64,000 nt of DNA from Coniella vitis (taxonomy: Eukaryota > Ascomycota > Sordariomycetes > Diaporthales > Schizoparmaceae). Where the stretch lies: contig WUJK01000005.1 of assembly GCA_011317545.1 (NCBI GenBank), forward strand, positions 2,666,001 to 2,730,000, written 5' to 3'. Numbering within the stretch: the first letter of the stretch is position 1; each line of letters begins with the position of its first letter. Below are positions 1 through 11,920 of the stretch, piece by piece. The translations under genes and the position numbers were made by a program. Under the pieces are notes generated by a model. It ran no database searches. It had not been told where the DNA came from and worked only from the letters and a program-made list of their open reading frames with translations.

Positions 1-652
1 GGCTCGAAAATGCGTGGCTGTCTCTCGTATTGAGACGGGAGACTGGGGAAAATAGGGCTGAGAAGACTCTCAAACAATATATGTACACTTTCTGTCCGCA
101 AAGGAAGCACTGAATGAAGAAACGCAACGAACAAAATGGCATATCAACTTTTGCATAGAAGCATCTCTCAAAGAAGATATTGACAAAGAGGCCAGAGCGA
201 AGTAGCAGCGTAAAAGATTATTCTTGCGACAGCTCGCAACAGTGTTCGCAAAAGCGCAACATCACAACACGCAGAGAGCAGCAGAATTGCCCAATCTGGA
301 CAAGGAGACAGTAATTGTACCGTAGTATGAACAAAAAGTCACTGCCCAGGCGGTCGTTGGGTCTAGCTCCGGATCCTTCCTTGGCCGGCCGATGCCGATT
401 CCAGGGGAACTTGGGGACCAACCCAAAAAGCTCCGGCCCGCCACGCACAGCCGGGACCTCGGCAGTCTATGACGCGGAATCGGGACCCTTCGTTCGAGGG
501 TCAGAAATTCTTCTTCTCCGGCAGTCCGGTACCTACCTTGTTGCAGCAGCGCCTGTTCATTTCATTACTTGCCCCCATTTCCCAACTCCATCGCAAGCAA
601 CACCACCCATCAAACAACAAATAAGCACAGCGCAAAAACAGCAGTACCAAAC
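1..652. other. Non-coding 5' flank of sdh5
   Basis: No reading frame here looks like a real protein; the frames present are short and overlap on both strands. It probably contains the promoter and leader of the downstream sdh5 gene, and possibly the 3' flank of a gene outside the window. The last 60 bases before the sdh5 ATG are A/C-rich, as is usual for fungal leaders. Confidence 0.6.
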
Positions 653-1551
653 ATGAACCCCCTCGTACAACGTGCTGCTCGGCCCATCACCCGGCGCATC
701 TTGCTCGCCGGCACCAGCTCCTCCACAACTACACCAGCACGCTGGCAGAGCAGCAACAGCGGGCCCTATGACCCCGTCGTCAAGGGCGAGCTAGGCGTAG
801 GCGAGCTTGAAGGCGCCAAGTTCCGCATTGAGCCCTTGCGGCGAACAGGCGAGGATGCTACCACGATGCGGGCACGATTGACTTGTATGTGCTCACATTC
901 CAGATCCATTCCAACCCCCCCACCGGTGCCTTCACAGCTTTCGCCACAATGTTAAGGTCTCGTTGTTTGTTTGGCTAATGGGGGACAAAATTATACAATA
1001 CAGATCAATCCCGCAAACGTGGCACCCTCGAATCAGACCTCCTGCTCTCCACCTTTGCCGCGCAGCACCTGCCCACCATGACGCCCGCGCAAATGAGCGA
1101 ATACGATCTGCTCCTCGACGAAAACGACTGGGATATATACTACTGGGCGACACAGAGCGAAGAGCAACCCTCCACCACAGCAAACACCCCCGCCGCGGGA
1201 TTCCAAAACTCAGAGCCGTATCTGGGAACGCAAGGACAGGGCGTGCCAGAGGTGGCTGATGGTGGTGCTACTACTACTACTACCACCACCAACAACGGTG
1301 GTGTACAAGAAGGGGACGTGGCCAAGAAGAGCGGCCCTGTGGCGCCTGCAAAGGGCGAATGGGCACAGACTGTGGGGACCTTCAAGCCTGCGTATCGCCC
1401 TGTCCCTGCGCGGTGGAAGAAGAGTGAAATTCTGGGAATGATACGGGCACACGTCAAGGAGAGAAGTGCGGCGGGCGTGTTGGGGAATGGGAGGGAGAGG
1501 GAAACGGCCGAGGGAATGGCATTCATGCCTGCTTTGGGAGCGAGGAAGTAA
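653..1551 (+). CDS. sdh5: Succinate dehydrogenase assembly factor 2 (SDHAF2/Sdh5), mitochondrial
   Basis: Two exons, 653-884 and 1004-1551, give 259 residues. The family promotes covalent FAD attachment to the flavoprotein subunit of complex II in the mitochondrial matrix. The N terminus is Arg-, Ser- and Thr-rich without acids, like a mitochondrial presequence (RRILLAGTSSSTTTPARWQS). The join restores the family signature LTYQSRKRGTLESDLLLSTF, followed by LLDENDWDIYYWAT, which is the Sdh5 (formerly DUF339) core. After the core is a low-complexity insert with a run of seven Thr (about 1270-1300), then a conserved-looking fungal tail (GEWAQTVGTFKPAYRPVPAR). The intron (885-1003) has GTATGT and CAG ends. 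The ATG at 653 is the first in frame; upstream in-frame codons are not ATG. The function is transferred from the family. Confidence 0.93.
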
Positions 1552-2736
1552 GGGAGTCAAAAGGGCAAAGGTTAGAAAGTTGGGAAAGTCAATGAGTCGA
1601 GAGAGGAACGTGGTTCTTGGATTGGGCGGGGAAACCCTACAAGAACGTTGTACGTGGAAGCAGCAAACGAGATATTCGATGAATCTTCGAGGTTGGTATT
1701 ATTTGGCTGTGCCTATCGTGTCCTTCATATCTAAGGACTACATATACAACAAGCTCATCATTGGATGACCCAAAGAAATGTACATATACATATATTTCTG
1801 TTCCAGTCCCGTTACAAACATTGTCCAGAAACAATAGCAACTACTATATCATATGATAAGGGCAATTATATTAACATTACAAGCTGCCGCCAGTGTTATA
1901 CTAAAACATTCTGTAATATTCGTCAGACCATACTCGCATGTGGCTTAACGTTGAACACCACAATGTGCTCGCAATTGTTCGATCGTCATACCAAATGTCC
2001 GCTGTAATTACCTATGGTATCAACACCCTTTCCATCTCATCCTTGGCCTTTCTCTGAATCAGAGCCTCATGTCGTCTATACGACTCATTCAAACCCATAA
2101 TCACAACACACGTACGAAAACCGTGCAAGATTGAGATGTCCCATAGAAGTACTGTAGGTATTTCTTGTTGAACAGTATGAACTAATGAATAATCTAGTAA
2201 ACTTAGTTTTGTCCTTGAATTTAACCCTACAAGCAATATACCACACATGCTTTTCCCCCAGACCCGCTCATCTTTACCTTCACGCGTCTCTCCCCATATC
2301 CTTTCTTGAATTCCTGTCATGATACAGTCTTTCCCGCCCCGTAACTATTCTAAAGTGAACTGATACGTGACTCAGCCTTACTTTCAACCTCTGCGCCTTT
2401 TGAAGCTGTATATGGTACTTCCTGCTCTTTACGCTCTTCACATCATTGATCAGAATAGCCGGGGGGAAAAAAGGACTGACACCCATAGAGAAAAGTAAAT
2501 ATACCGACCTGTCAAATGCGTCTCCAACAAATGTATGAAACGAAAGTCTTGCTTTTTGTGACGAATGGGCGATTGGATAGGACTTTGCTCCGACCTAAAT
2601 CAACTCGCTCAAGAGAACGACTTTCCCGTCCTCATCACCTGCTTCCATTTCCCTTGTTTATTTGCATTCCCCTCTGCCTACTACTCCTTCACTTCCACCC
2701 TCCTCTAAACACCGCATTCCTTGACTTGACTTGCAA
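1552..2736. other. Intergenic, AT-rich, between sdh5 and dsn1
   Basis: This convergent intergenic region holds the 3' ends of sdh5 (+) and dsn1 (-). Bases 1700-2000 are AT-rich with only short open frames. A minus-strand frame at 2012-2320 ends in a charged, protein-like segment (NESYRRHEALIQRKAKDEM), but I could not build a credible start or exon structure for it, so it is not called as a gene. Confidence 0.5.
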
Positions 2737-3259
2737 TCACCCCCCATTCTCAGGCAAGATCCTCCCCAAACTCCTCAGCACCTCAATGACGGGCATCTCC
2801 TTCGTCCCTGCCATTCTCCTCTCCCCTTCCTCCCGTTCTCTTAACCTGTCCGCGGCCAACGCAAGCACCCGATCCGCCTGTCTACTCGCCGTCAACACCC
2901 TAAGATCCATCTTGTGTATGCTGTCCGCCAGACTATCCACCTTAAACTCCATGTTGTTCTGCACACCGCGCAGCCGCGACGCAGTCGTTGATCGGAGTTG
3001 CGAAAAGGCGTTGGCATTCTGATTATTGTCGGCACTGATAATGAGCGATTCCAGCATTTCCACCTCGTTAGTGTCGAGAAATTGGGATTCGGGTATATGT
3101 GCTGCTTTTGCGCCTGCGTCGGATGGGTAAAGAGGAGATGCTTGTGGTAAGGGCTTTTGGAGCGCCCGCCATGACTTGCGTGTTTCTTTTAATCTGGATA
3201 GGAAATGTCATGTCAGTATAAAAACTCAAGATCCAGACACAGGGTCGCAGATAAAAAAA

Positions 3260-3297
<38 letters not shown>

Positions 3298-4829
3298 AAA
3301 AGAAAGTGGCGAACGAACTGTTTTATCCTGGCTTCCAGCGCAGTAATTCTCTGCTCGTGATCCACGTTGATGGGATTCGGCTTGATGACTATTGGCCTCT
3401 TCGCCTTGGCAGTATCAGAAGGTTCATCGTCCCGACTGAACCAGTCTGAGAATTCAGATTTGGCTCCAAAGTCTTTGAGCAGCTGGTCCTCAATCGCACG
3501 AGCTAGTTGTATATCGCATGTTAGCGCAATTTCCTTCCTGGATCCGACAATCGAACCTCTTATTCAGATTCATTCTGTCCAAGAAAGCTCACCTCCCAAG
3601 ACAGCATTGGCTCCAGTGCTTCCATGCTTGGGCTTCTCACTAAGCGCCCTTTCGCCGCACCATGTGAGCAGCTGCTTCATCCTGCGTGGCTCGCTCAGCC
3701 CTTCTGCCTCAATATGCTTGAAGAACTCGGACGGGTCGACCTCGCGATGGGGAATGGCGCTCTGTCCGCTCTCAATCAACGAGCTGGCTCGTCGTCCGCG
3801 CATGCTCATGCTGCTTCTCCGGCCCCCGCCGCCACCTGCGCCTCCTTTCTTACGGAATTCTTTATTTCGGTTGTTGATTGGGGTATCGGAGAAAGGAAGG
3901 GCGATCTTAGTCGCGTTAGGGTCCTTCGTCAAGGCCTCGTCGAGATTCTTGGGCGTGGCTTGCACACCTTGTTCGCCGCCACCATTATCGTCGCTACCCG
4001 GTTGCTGCTTCTGCTGCTTCTTGCGACTTGTCTTTGCAGCAGTAGTCCTTTTTGTGCCACCATCGGTTGTCGTCTTGACCCCATTCGTCCGTCTTGCAGC
4101 AGCACTAGGCCGTGTGGTCTCCCTATCATGGCGCTCGTCCGCAGCTGCTCCGACAGAACTCCTCGTCTCTCGCGCAGTCCGTCTTTTAGGCGCGACTTGC
4201 GCTTCATCATGCCCAGGCGACGACGTTAAATCCAGTTTCCTGCGCTGCTGTGGCCGTCGCGATGCCGCCGGTGGGTTGTTGTCATCATTCCCTCTCTGCA
4301 GCTGTAAAGGCGAAGGCGCGCGTTTTTTCGTGTTGCTAGGCCGTCCTCTTCCCCTTCTCACGGGCAGCGGTCGTTCTGGTGATATCGCGCCAGCAGCGAC
4401 AGCTTCTGCAGGCTCTTGTAGTTCTTGTGGTTGTTTGGCAACGGTTGTGGTTGTTGTCGCAGTCCTTTCCTTGCTCGTCTTTAGTCTCTTGGAGCCACGT
4501 GTAAACAAAAAGTCTCCATCTTGCTCATCGTATGTTGCCGACGCTGAATGTACACAAAACACACGCCGAGGCGCGTTTGAAAAAACATTAGCTCTCTTGA
4601 AATCCATGTCTTGTCCTTGTTGGTATTTTTTCCTAATCTTTCACCACCGCCAATTCTGCATCTCCAATCTCCATATCGCATCTTTGCGACCGCTTCCTGG
4701 CCGTTCGGAGTTCGTGGCTTCGCCGATAAGACACGTACCTGCATTGCGCTTCGGTTTCCGACGCGATTCAGAATGGTTGGTCATGCTCAATGCTTGAAAA
4801 GGTCGGCGGACCTGCACAATGGTCGTCAT
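2737..4829 (-). CDS. dsn1: Kinetochore protein Dsn1/Mis13 (MIND/Mis12 complex subunit)
   Basis: Four exons on the minus strand, 4829-4739, 4543-3593, 3502-3319 and 3193-2737, give 560 residues. Dsn1 is a subunit of the Mis12/MIND complex, which links centromeric chromatin to the Ndc80 complex. Every join keeps frame: KRNA joins to SATYDEQDGDF, AVLGG to ARAIEDQLLKDFGA, and ITALEARIKQ to LKETRKSWRAL. The conserved block is EVDPSEFFKHIEAEGLSEPR then RRMKQLLTWCGERAL, followed by a coiled-coil C-terminal half (HEQRITALEARIKQ; SLADSIHKMDLRVLTASRQA). The N-terminal 250 residues are basic, low-complexity and probably disordered, and include an AT-hook-like RGRGRPS. Start: the ATG at 4829 (MTTIVQVRRPFQALSM) fits family N termini; an upstream in-frame ATG at 4895 is less likely. 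Intron 2 contains a roughly 30-base homopolymer run. Confidence 0.9.
3253..3304. repeat. Homopolymer A tract inside dsn1 intron 2
   Basis: A run of about 29 A (3267-3295) flanked by T7 and GAAAA units. It lies inside the intron at 3194-3318; on the dsn1 sense strand it is a T run that ends near the 3' splice site region. Confidence 0.9.
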
Positions 4830-6293
4830 TGAGGGTTGAGGAGGGTCATTAGCTGGGTGTTTGGCTATCTTGTGATCAACGGCGCGTGCGCGCAATTGCA
4901 GGATCCAGCCGTTATCACTTCCACCCTTCTTCTGATGGCGAATACAGTTGTTGGAAGAAGGATGTTTCGGTCGCTGCTTGACAGCGAAGCGACGTCAGTG
5001 AGTGAAAAAGCGCGCGCGAACTTCGTGGTAGATGGGCGGTGACGCCGAGGTTGATTGATCGCAGTGCAAGGAGAGTTGGAAGCTAAGAAGCGGCCACCCC
5101 CCGCCCTTCGCGCTGCAACCACCGGCCTAGTGGGACGGACTGACTGCCAGACTGACCTGGCCCCGAGAAAGAGACGCGTCAAGTTGCTCGCATCAATCGA
5201 GCCCGGGCGGCAACGGCGACGGAAAGCGGCTCGAGATTGGTCGACTGGTAGCAAAAGTAGGTTGCAGACGCGCTGTTGACACAAATCGATACTAATATGA
5301 GCTGTCGTCACGACGAGTTGGATGGTGGTTGCTGGCTGGTTTGATGCTTGCTTGTTGGTCTTGCTTGCCGCGCCCGAACGGGCCCCCACCCAAGGTTGTT
5401 TACTGCGACAAGAGCGCTAATCCCAATCAGGCCGGCGCTGTACCCCCGCTTGTCAGTTGTCTTTGTGTGGATGCGAGATGGGTCTCCTTGGAGTAACAAT
5501 GAATGGTCAGGGAAGAAGAAAAAAACAATATGGATGAATCTCACCACTTCGAAATTCAGCAAGCGCTGATATCACATTGCATCAACACGGGTACTCGTTT
5601 TCCGACAGAATATTTTTTACAACACAGTCGATTGCATTATCAATATGATACTATCAAAACAGTAGTCCTTGGGGACAAGCATACCCGTTTCCCTCAGCCG
5701 CCGCTCATGCCAATGCACTCGAAAACAGAATCCTAAATGGATTATTGGCTGTCCCTCTGTCCGTGACGCCGAGTATACTTGAGCTGCGCCACCTGGATTA
5801 AGGGTCATAATATATGCCAGCCTTCCAAACAAATCCTCGCATTGCCCACCAGAAATTATCTCCAGACTCCAGGATAAAAGACGCCGCCGTAATAAACAAT
5901 CTTAATCACAAACCAGAGTCCCCCAAAACGCCACCGTTTTTTGCCATATATGTGCTCTCAGACATCAAGCGGACTCCATGTTTTCCACGCCCCAGCCTAA
6001 TGCCACCCCCCGATATCTGTACAATTTGAAATGAACGAAAAATGGAAGCAAACAGATAAAAAAACATAGAATCGGGCCACAATGTGCGCAGCCGTCAAAG
6101 CAGTGGCCATATCAACTAGGTGGGATGACCTCTTATGGCGTCAGAGGCCATCTTTGGTTCCTGGAGATGATAGGGTTGTTTTCGACTCGTGGGCTTGCTC
6201 AGTCCACGGTACAGAAGGATGTTCCCGGGCCGCAAGCCTTGCTGGATCAACCGTAGCGTTATCGTGACCATAGAAATTACCAGATGGACCATC
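4830..6293. other. Intergenic: dsn1 promoter side and atf1 3' side
   Basis: No convincing gene. A 174-codon minus-strand frame (4865-5389) has biased Arg/Ala/Ser composition and no recognisable domain. An ACGCGT hexamer lies at 5174-5179, 345 bases upstream of the dsn1 start, and matches the MluI cell-cycle box; one copy is not significant on its own. Bases 5500-6290 are AT-richer and should hold the atf1 3' UTR. Confidence 0.5.
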
Positions 6294-8206
6294 CTAAGAG
6301 TACCGCCGGTCATTTCCCTGAGCAGGGATCATCTGGTGGCCTGGAATAGGTGCCCCCATGCCATAGGGGTTAAGTTGGGCGTTGTAGGCATCTATACCGC
6401 CCATGTAGGGTGGCTGCATGCTTCCCTGAGACTGCGTGACCGGGCAGTCCTTGTGCGCTAAGAGCAATGTCTTGAGGTTGACAACCTCTTCACGGAGTGA
6501 CGTGATCTGCTGGGAGAGCTGGTCATTCTCCTGTTGGTACACATCAACCTTGTTTTGAAGGTTGGCCAGCCACTGCTTCTTTCTTTGCCGACATTTAAGA
6601 GCGGCGACCCTAACGATCAAGTTAGTATTTGAGATGTATTGTGGATTAAATGCGCACACAAAAGGACGTTCGAGAAATCTTGAATAGCACGTACCTGTTA
6701 CGCTCCAAGAAGTTTTTACGCTTTTCTTCTTCGGTCATCTTGTGCTTTGGCTTGTCGCCGCCAGCTTCATCGTGACCGTCCTCATCGCCAGGCTCCTCGG
6801 ATCCATTTGACGAGGCAATACTGCCCGTCTTAACCTTCTTGCTGGCTGGTGCCTTCATTATTGGCGCGTCTTCAGCTTTACGTCTACCGTTAGTGGTCGC
6901 GATACCCGCGCCGGAAGCGCGCTTAGCCTTGCCCCGTGTGTTGGGCCGTGCCTGCTCGCTACCTGCCGAGTTGTCACTAGCAGCCTCGCTCACGCCACGC
7001 ATAGACACACTGCCCCGGTGCGAGTTCCCGTTAAGGTGGGCATCAGGGTGCTGCACAGCTGGGGCAGGAGCGGGATGACCGTGATTTGTTGGTTGAGGCG
7101 GCAAGGGATATTGAGACTGTTGCTGCACGCCATTCCGGTTACCTTGAGCTAACATGAACAACCCATTGGCAGCATCGCTGTCATGGTTGTCAAAAGCTGC
7201 AGACTTGATTTCAGGTTTAACGCCGGATCCTCCATTCAATTCCTGGGGCTGCGATGTCGCAGGCAGTTGTTGTTGGGCTGCCTGCTCCCGCTGCTCAGCA
7301 GCAGCTCGCATAGCAGTGCGGTGGAAGTCCACGGTACCGGGCGTGACACCACCCAGGTTGAACAGAGCAGCAGTATTGGGGGTTGTTATGCCGGCAGGGA
7401 ACATGGATCCACTACCGCCAGGGGTAAGACCAGTTCGCAGCGACGACTCATTGGGCGTTGGGAAGCCGCCACGGCCGAACTGGTCGCTAAAGTAATCGGC
7501 CTGCGGGGCCGACAACATGGCTGGGCTCAAGGGACCGGTTCGCAGCGAACCACCGCCCCAGTTGAAGGGCGTAGTGCCCGTGCCAGGAAGCAAAGACGAC
7601 GGCGATGTAATAGCTGCAACAGGTGGCAGCTTGGTGCCGCCGGGGGTCTCTGGTGCGACGTTGGCACCCAGGGTTGGGTCGCCGCTGCCACCAAAGGAGC
7701 GTTCGAAGGGGTTTGGCTCTTGGTTCAACGATGCAGCATTCGGGAGGGTAAAGTAGTCAGACGGAGTGTCCTTGGCTTGAGCAGGTCGTGGTGGAGGCGC
7801 GAGAGGTTTGGCGGCATCGATGGGAGGCTCTGTCTTTGCAATGATTTCAGGCTGCTCCTTGGCATCGGGGGCATCTGCAATAACACAAACAGATTGAGCG
7901 TTGGTGGTGTTGTTCTATTCGCAGTATAGAATAATGATGTTCATGACAACGCGTGGAAACTTGGGCAGGCAGCTAGGAGTTGACACGCAGAAATGGGAGC
8001 AGGGGTGAAATGAGGGGTTCGATGCAATATCAGGCTGTCGGGGATTATGGTGAATCTCGCTGACGATAGTGATGATAACAAATGCAGTCAAAGGTGGAGG
8101 CGTTACTGGATGTTTGATGGGCAGAAGGTGAGTGGCATGACTAACCTGGTCGAGGTGCCGCGGCGTTGATTGTTTTGGGCGACTGGGAATTGCTGTCGCG
8201 AGCCAT
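6294..8206 (-). CDS. atf1: Atf1/AtfA-type bZIP stress transcription factor
   Basis: Three exons, 8206-8146, 7874-6695 and 6609-6294, give 518 residues. This is the CREB/ATF-like nuclear activator that in fungi acts below the Hog1/Sty1/SakA MAP kinase in oxidative, osmotic and conidial stress responses. The basic region NRVAALKCR (residues 413-421) is split by intron 2 (6610-6694) and fits N-x2-A-A-x2-C-R. It is followed by KKQWL and a leucine zipper with heptads L431, Y438, L445, L452 and L459. The N-terminal half carries the Atf1-family aspirin-like segments (PNPFERSFG, PPVAAITSPSSLLPG, GPLSPAMLS, FPTPNESSLRTGLTPGG), with several SP/TP sites suited to MAP-kinase phosphorylation. The NLS-like ASKKVK and acidic DEDGHDEAGGD precede the bZIP. 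The C terminus NDRRYS matches the family's short conserved end. The ATG at 8206 begins MARDSNSQSPK. The bZIP call is firm; pathway placement is from homologs. Confidence 0.93.
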
Positions 8207-11200
8207 CGTGGAGAGGAGAGAGGGTGCGAGTGAGGGCGAAGGAAAAAGGCGAGTGCACCCAAGAGCGATGACGAAATAGGCGGGTTTTGGCGTTGACGTT
8301 GAGGAACGGGTGTGTGGGTTGACGCGCTGGGAGTAAAGTTTAAAATGTCCTCATGAGGTCACCTTAGCCTCCCAAGCGAGACCAAAAGCGGTGGCACAAA
8401 AGCGATTGGCAAAAAGCCGAGTTCTGGGCGAAAACAGCGTTGTGTTATCAAGACAACCCGCTGGCCCAGCCTCGAGTAAGGTTTCAAGGAACAGTGACGA
8501 CGATTGTGCTTCTCGAGTAAGAGAAGTTGGATTGATTGGATTGGCAAAGAGTAGTTTGCAGGCTCGCAGTCAGTTCACTTGCGGATCGAGTCGGCGAGGC
8601 AGTGGGTGGTTGCGCGGGCTGACGAGAAAGAGAGAGGTGAGAGGAAGAGAAAAAACAAGACGTCACGGATTTTGGGGCGATGACGTGGTGCGGGCAGTGG
8701 GTTGAATAAAAGGGCAGGGAGGGCTAGGACCCACAGTTTTGGCTGCAGGCGCTGTGGTTCGGCTGGCCTGGCAAAGCCTGGGAGCAACCACTAACAGCTG
8801 CTGGGCAAGAGCCTAGCCCAGGTTCGCTAGCACACCACACACCACCTGGAACATCTGCGTGCTGTGCTGGGTAAGCCGCTCAACCCCTGGGACCAGGCCT
8901 GGCAACGGCAACGGCAAAGTACAGTGACAAGGACTCAAAGTCGGTCATCCCTGTCTTTGGTGGGAGGCAAAAGAAAAATAAGAAGTCTGGTTTTTCTCAT
9001 CCTCATTACAAAGCGGAGTCTGTTACGGATTTCACAGCGGAAGCATTCTCTGCCTAGAGTTTGCCCACCAAGCCAAAGATGCAGTTGCTGCACTTTGGCA
9101 TTAAACAAAGCCAGTCAGCCTAGCTTGATCGAGATATTGACATATGTAACGATGAATTGTATCATGATCCGTCATAGGCTGTCAAGGTGGCTGTCCTGTA
9201 CCTCTACAACGCAGTCTAAGTCCCAGATTTGCTGCGCATATCGGATTCCACTCTTTGCTAGAAGCATATGGAAGGGGGGGAAAAGCACAGTGCCAACGAC
9301 CAAGTCCTCTGGGGGGCTGTTGTGTCTTTTTGTCCGAGAAGGGCGACTCACCGTCTCCGAGGTCGAACCGAGATTTCGCATTCAAGGCGCTGATTGCAGC
9401 ACTGGCCGTACCATATCGCTGCAGGAGAAGGCGCCCCAAGGGCTTCTAGACTCAAGTACTATGTACTTGGCAATTCGACAGGGATCTGAGCCTACAGCGC
9501 AGGGAGGCACTGATGGACATGGAGACAGTAGCAACACGGCCGAGCTAACTGTGCCCGAGGGTGGAGCCGTGTTTTTTCAACCGTTCACGCAGGCACGCAG
9601 GCACGCAGGCACGACTTGGCACGCTGGCACACTACTATGTGCTATGGAGTACTACTATAGTTTGGTGGCGCTCCTCTCATAACAACAACGCGAGGATGTG
9701 TTCGTGCCTCCGGTTTGACCAGCCTTTGAACGACACCCAGCTTGATTGTATGTATTGCTAAGACACAGGATTCTCTGCATTGAGGAGGCTGGTCTTGCGC
9801 GTTGTTGACCCCATCCACGTCGGCTCGGCCAACAAGAGAGATTGTTTGCTGGCCGTTTTGCTCCGTTGATACACATGATAAAGCGCTGATCATCTGGTCC
9901 AGAACCTGCAAAGGGCGGCTTGTACAGTACATGGCGACTTAACTTGTCCCGTACTCATCAGCAAGTCGGCAAGTTCAGACACACACCCAAACAACGCACA
10001 TATATAGTACACATACCCCAGTTGCCTAGGTAGTACTATGTATGTAGTTCTTGACGAGACAGACTGAGCAGCGGGATGCCAACAGCCGGAACGACTGGCC
10101 CGGTCGATGCTTTTCCTCATCGAATGATTCGAGGATTAGCCCCACCATAGCCTGCACTCCCCGCCAATCAGATGCAGGACTTTGGCTGGACGGTAAAATT
10201 GCGTTAGACGCTAAGGCCATCTGGTCTTTGCACCTTCCCGGCAGGGATCGAGATGGATGCTTCTGCTGGCTTTGGTCCATCTGCACAGCGGTCATTTTGT
10301 TTTTTCTCGGATCTCGTACCAACCCAAATGCTTAGTGCTGGCTATCACGAACTCATTGCTGCCACTATGCATTTTCCCAGCTCATGCACCTCGATTCCCC
10401 AACTAGCCGTCGATCTCTAACAGCTTTAGTTGCCAGAGCTAGATGCGTGTCTCCAAACAGCGAGGACGGGCCCGACACGGAAGCAGCGGGCTATTTTCAT
10501 CTCGCACTGTACCAAGTGGGGCGCATTTCCGCAGGCGCACACATCCCTGGCCCATGACGCAAGCATCGCATGCCCTCTGCACGCTGCCCGCCGCCTGGCT
10601 TTCTCATTGCGGCTTAGCCCGAGTCTGGGGTAATAGTAAGGCACACCTCCTTCCTCCCTAGCTTGCTTGCCTGCTTGCTTGGCCCATGGCAAGGGCTAAC
10701 CAACCGCTGCCGCTCGACTCCTTTCCAACCTATCCAACTTCCCGGCACGTCTGTTCAAGTCTGGGAGAAGTGGCATTGGCAGCCAGCTGGGACAGCGGCA
10801 CAGATCTGCATGGCATGGCCCATCCATACTTGCGCTAGGTCTACTGGTCCACTCCCAGCCTTCGCCTAGAATGAAGCTATTCGCACCTCTGTCTGTCACG
10901 CTCACAACAAAGATAGCAAACGGTATATAGAAGGCGTGTTATCGTTAGACCATGCTCATCTGCAAAACCGCCTTCGTCCACCCATAATCAGCGCCTTCGC
11001 TCCGTCTGGAATGCAGGATGCGTGGCTGTTTCACGAACGGCAGCAATTGAGTATCTACTATGTACTGAGGTACTGTGCTACGTATAGGTACAGAGCCCCA
11101 AGTTTCGTATCATCCTCCTCCTCTGCTTCTAGTTCAGCGGTCAAAAGAAACAAGCTGTCAGGTAGTCTCACCCTCTCCCCGCCTACCAGTTACTAACCGG

Positions 11201-11920
11201 CAGATCCTCCTGCTCCAAATAGCCAACACAGTTGAACCAAAAATATCGATTGGGCTGGCCCAAGACCACTCTCACCGGCCAAAGCTGTCCGAGGACTGTG
11301 GGTTGCGAGCGACGTGTTTTCCGGTAATCCAAGGCACGTGGGAAATTGATTACGTTCACGACGTCATTGTCAGAGCCACATTGCGGCTCTGCTTCTAAGT
11401 TGCATGCAGCGAAATTTAGATCCCGTTCTGACATGTCAGAACCGGGCGCAAATTGTGGGCTACTCGGATCCCCGGCCTGTCAAGCACGACCTCCGAAAAT
11501 CTGGGCGACGGCAAGAACCACGACACACCGTCAACAGCGAGGCATCGCACAGCGGTCTAATAGAGCGCGTAAGGAAGGGGAAAGGGGGGTTCCGCAAAAC
11601 CTGCAACACATGCCAACCATAATATTCATGCCAGCAGCGCATTTCCCACGCTGAAACTGATGGCATGCAAACATGAAGTCGAAGCAGAGGCTCGCTCCGC
11701 AGCTTTCCACCGGTTCGCAACACAGACCAAACAATCAATGAGTAAGTTATGACAAGAGCCTTTGTAAATGTCCATGTTTGCCGTCGCCTGGCGGTCCGAT
11801 AAGTTGGCACCAAAATTGCATCCTAGCAGGTTGGCAGACCTCCCTGACCGGACAAATCTCCAGTGGTTGCATGGTGGAGCGCGTCTGATCGAGTACACCA
11901 TTCTCGATTCCCCAGCCTCT
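8207..11920. other. 3.7-kb intergenic region, atf1 promoter and beyond
   Basis: Only short overlapping frames with atypical composition. The part next to atf1 contains two CRE-like sites (8658-8665 and 8681-8688). Bases 9450-11100 hold several copies of the TACTATGTAC palindrome half-site (9457, 9633, 10034, 11056). A short direct repeat (gcacgcag) lies at 9593-9612. No transposon or RNA gene was recognised. Confidence 0.5.
8658..8688. promoter_or_regulatory. Two CRE-like sites upstream of atf1
   Basis: AGACGTCA at 8658-8665 (7 of 8 to the ATF/CREB site TGACGTCA) and TGACGTGG at 8681-8688 (TGACGT core) lie 452-482 bases upstream of the atf1 start. Atf/CREB proteins bind such sites, so autoregulation is possible; this is an inference from two imperfect matches. 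Confidence 0.3.

Noticed and set aside
2012..2486. A possible small two-exon minus-strand gene downstream of dsn1
   Set aside because: The ending NESYRRHEALIQRKAKDEM looks protein-like and GTAAGG/ACAG sites exist, but the joined product matches nothing I know and no start is convincing.
3367..4797. A 476-codon plus-strand frame
   Set aside because: It is the antisense of dsn1 exons, with Ser/Leu/Cys-rich composition and no domain; the minus strand gives a clear Dsn1 with in-frame splice joins.
4865..5389. A 174-codon minus-strand frame upstream of dsn1
   Set aside because: Arg/Ala/Ser-biased, no recognisable motif, lies where the dsn1 promoter must be.
8864..9682. A 272-codon plus-strand frame in the atf1 upstream region
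   Set aside because: Composition typical of chance frames (many Ser, Arg, Cys), contains a palindrome repeat and no domain.
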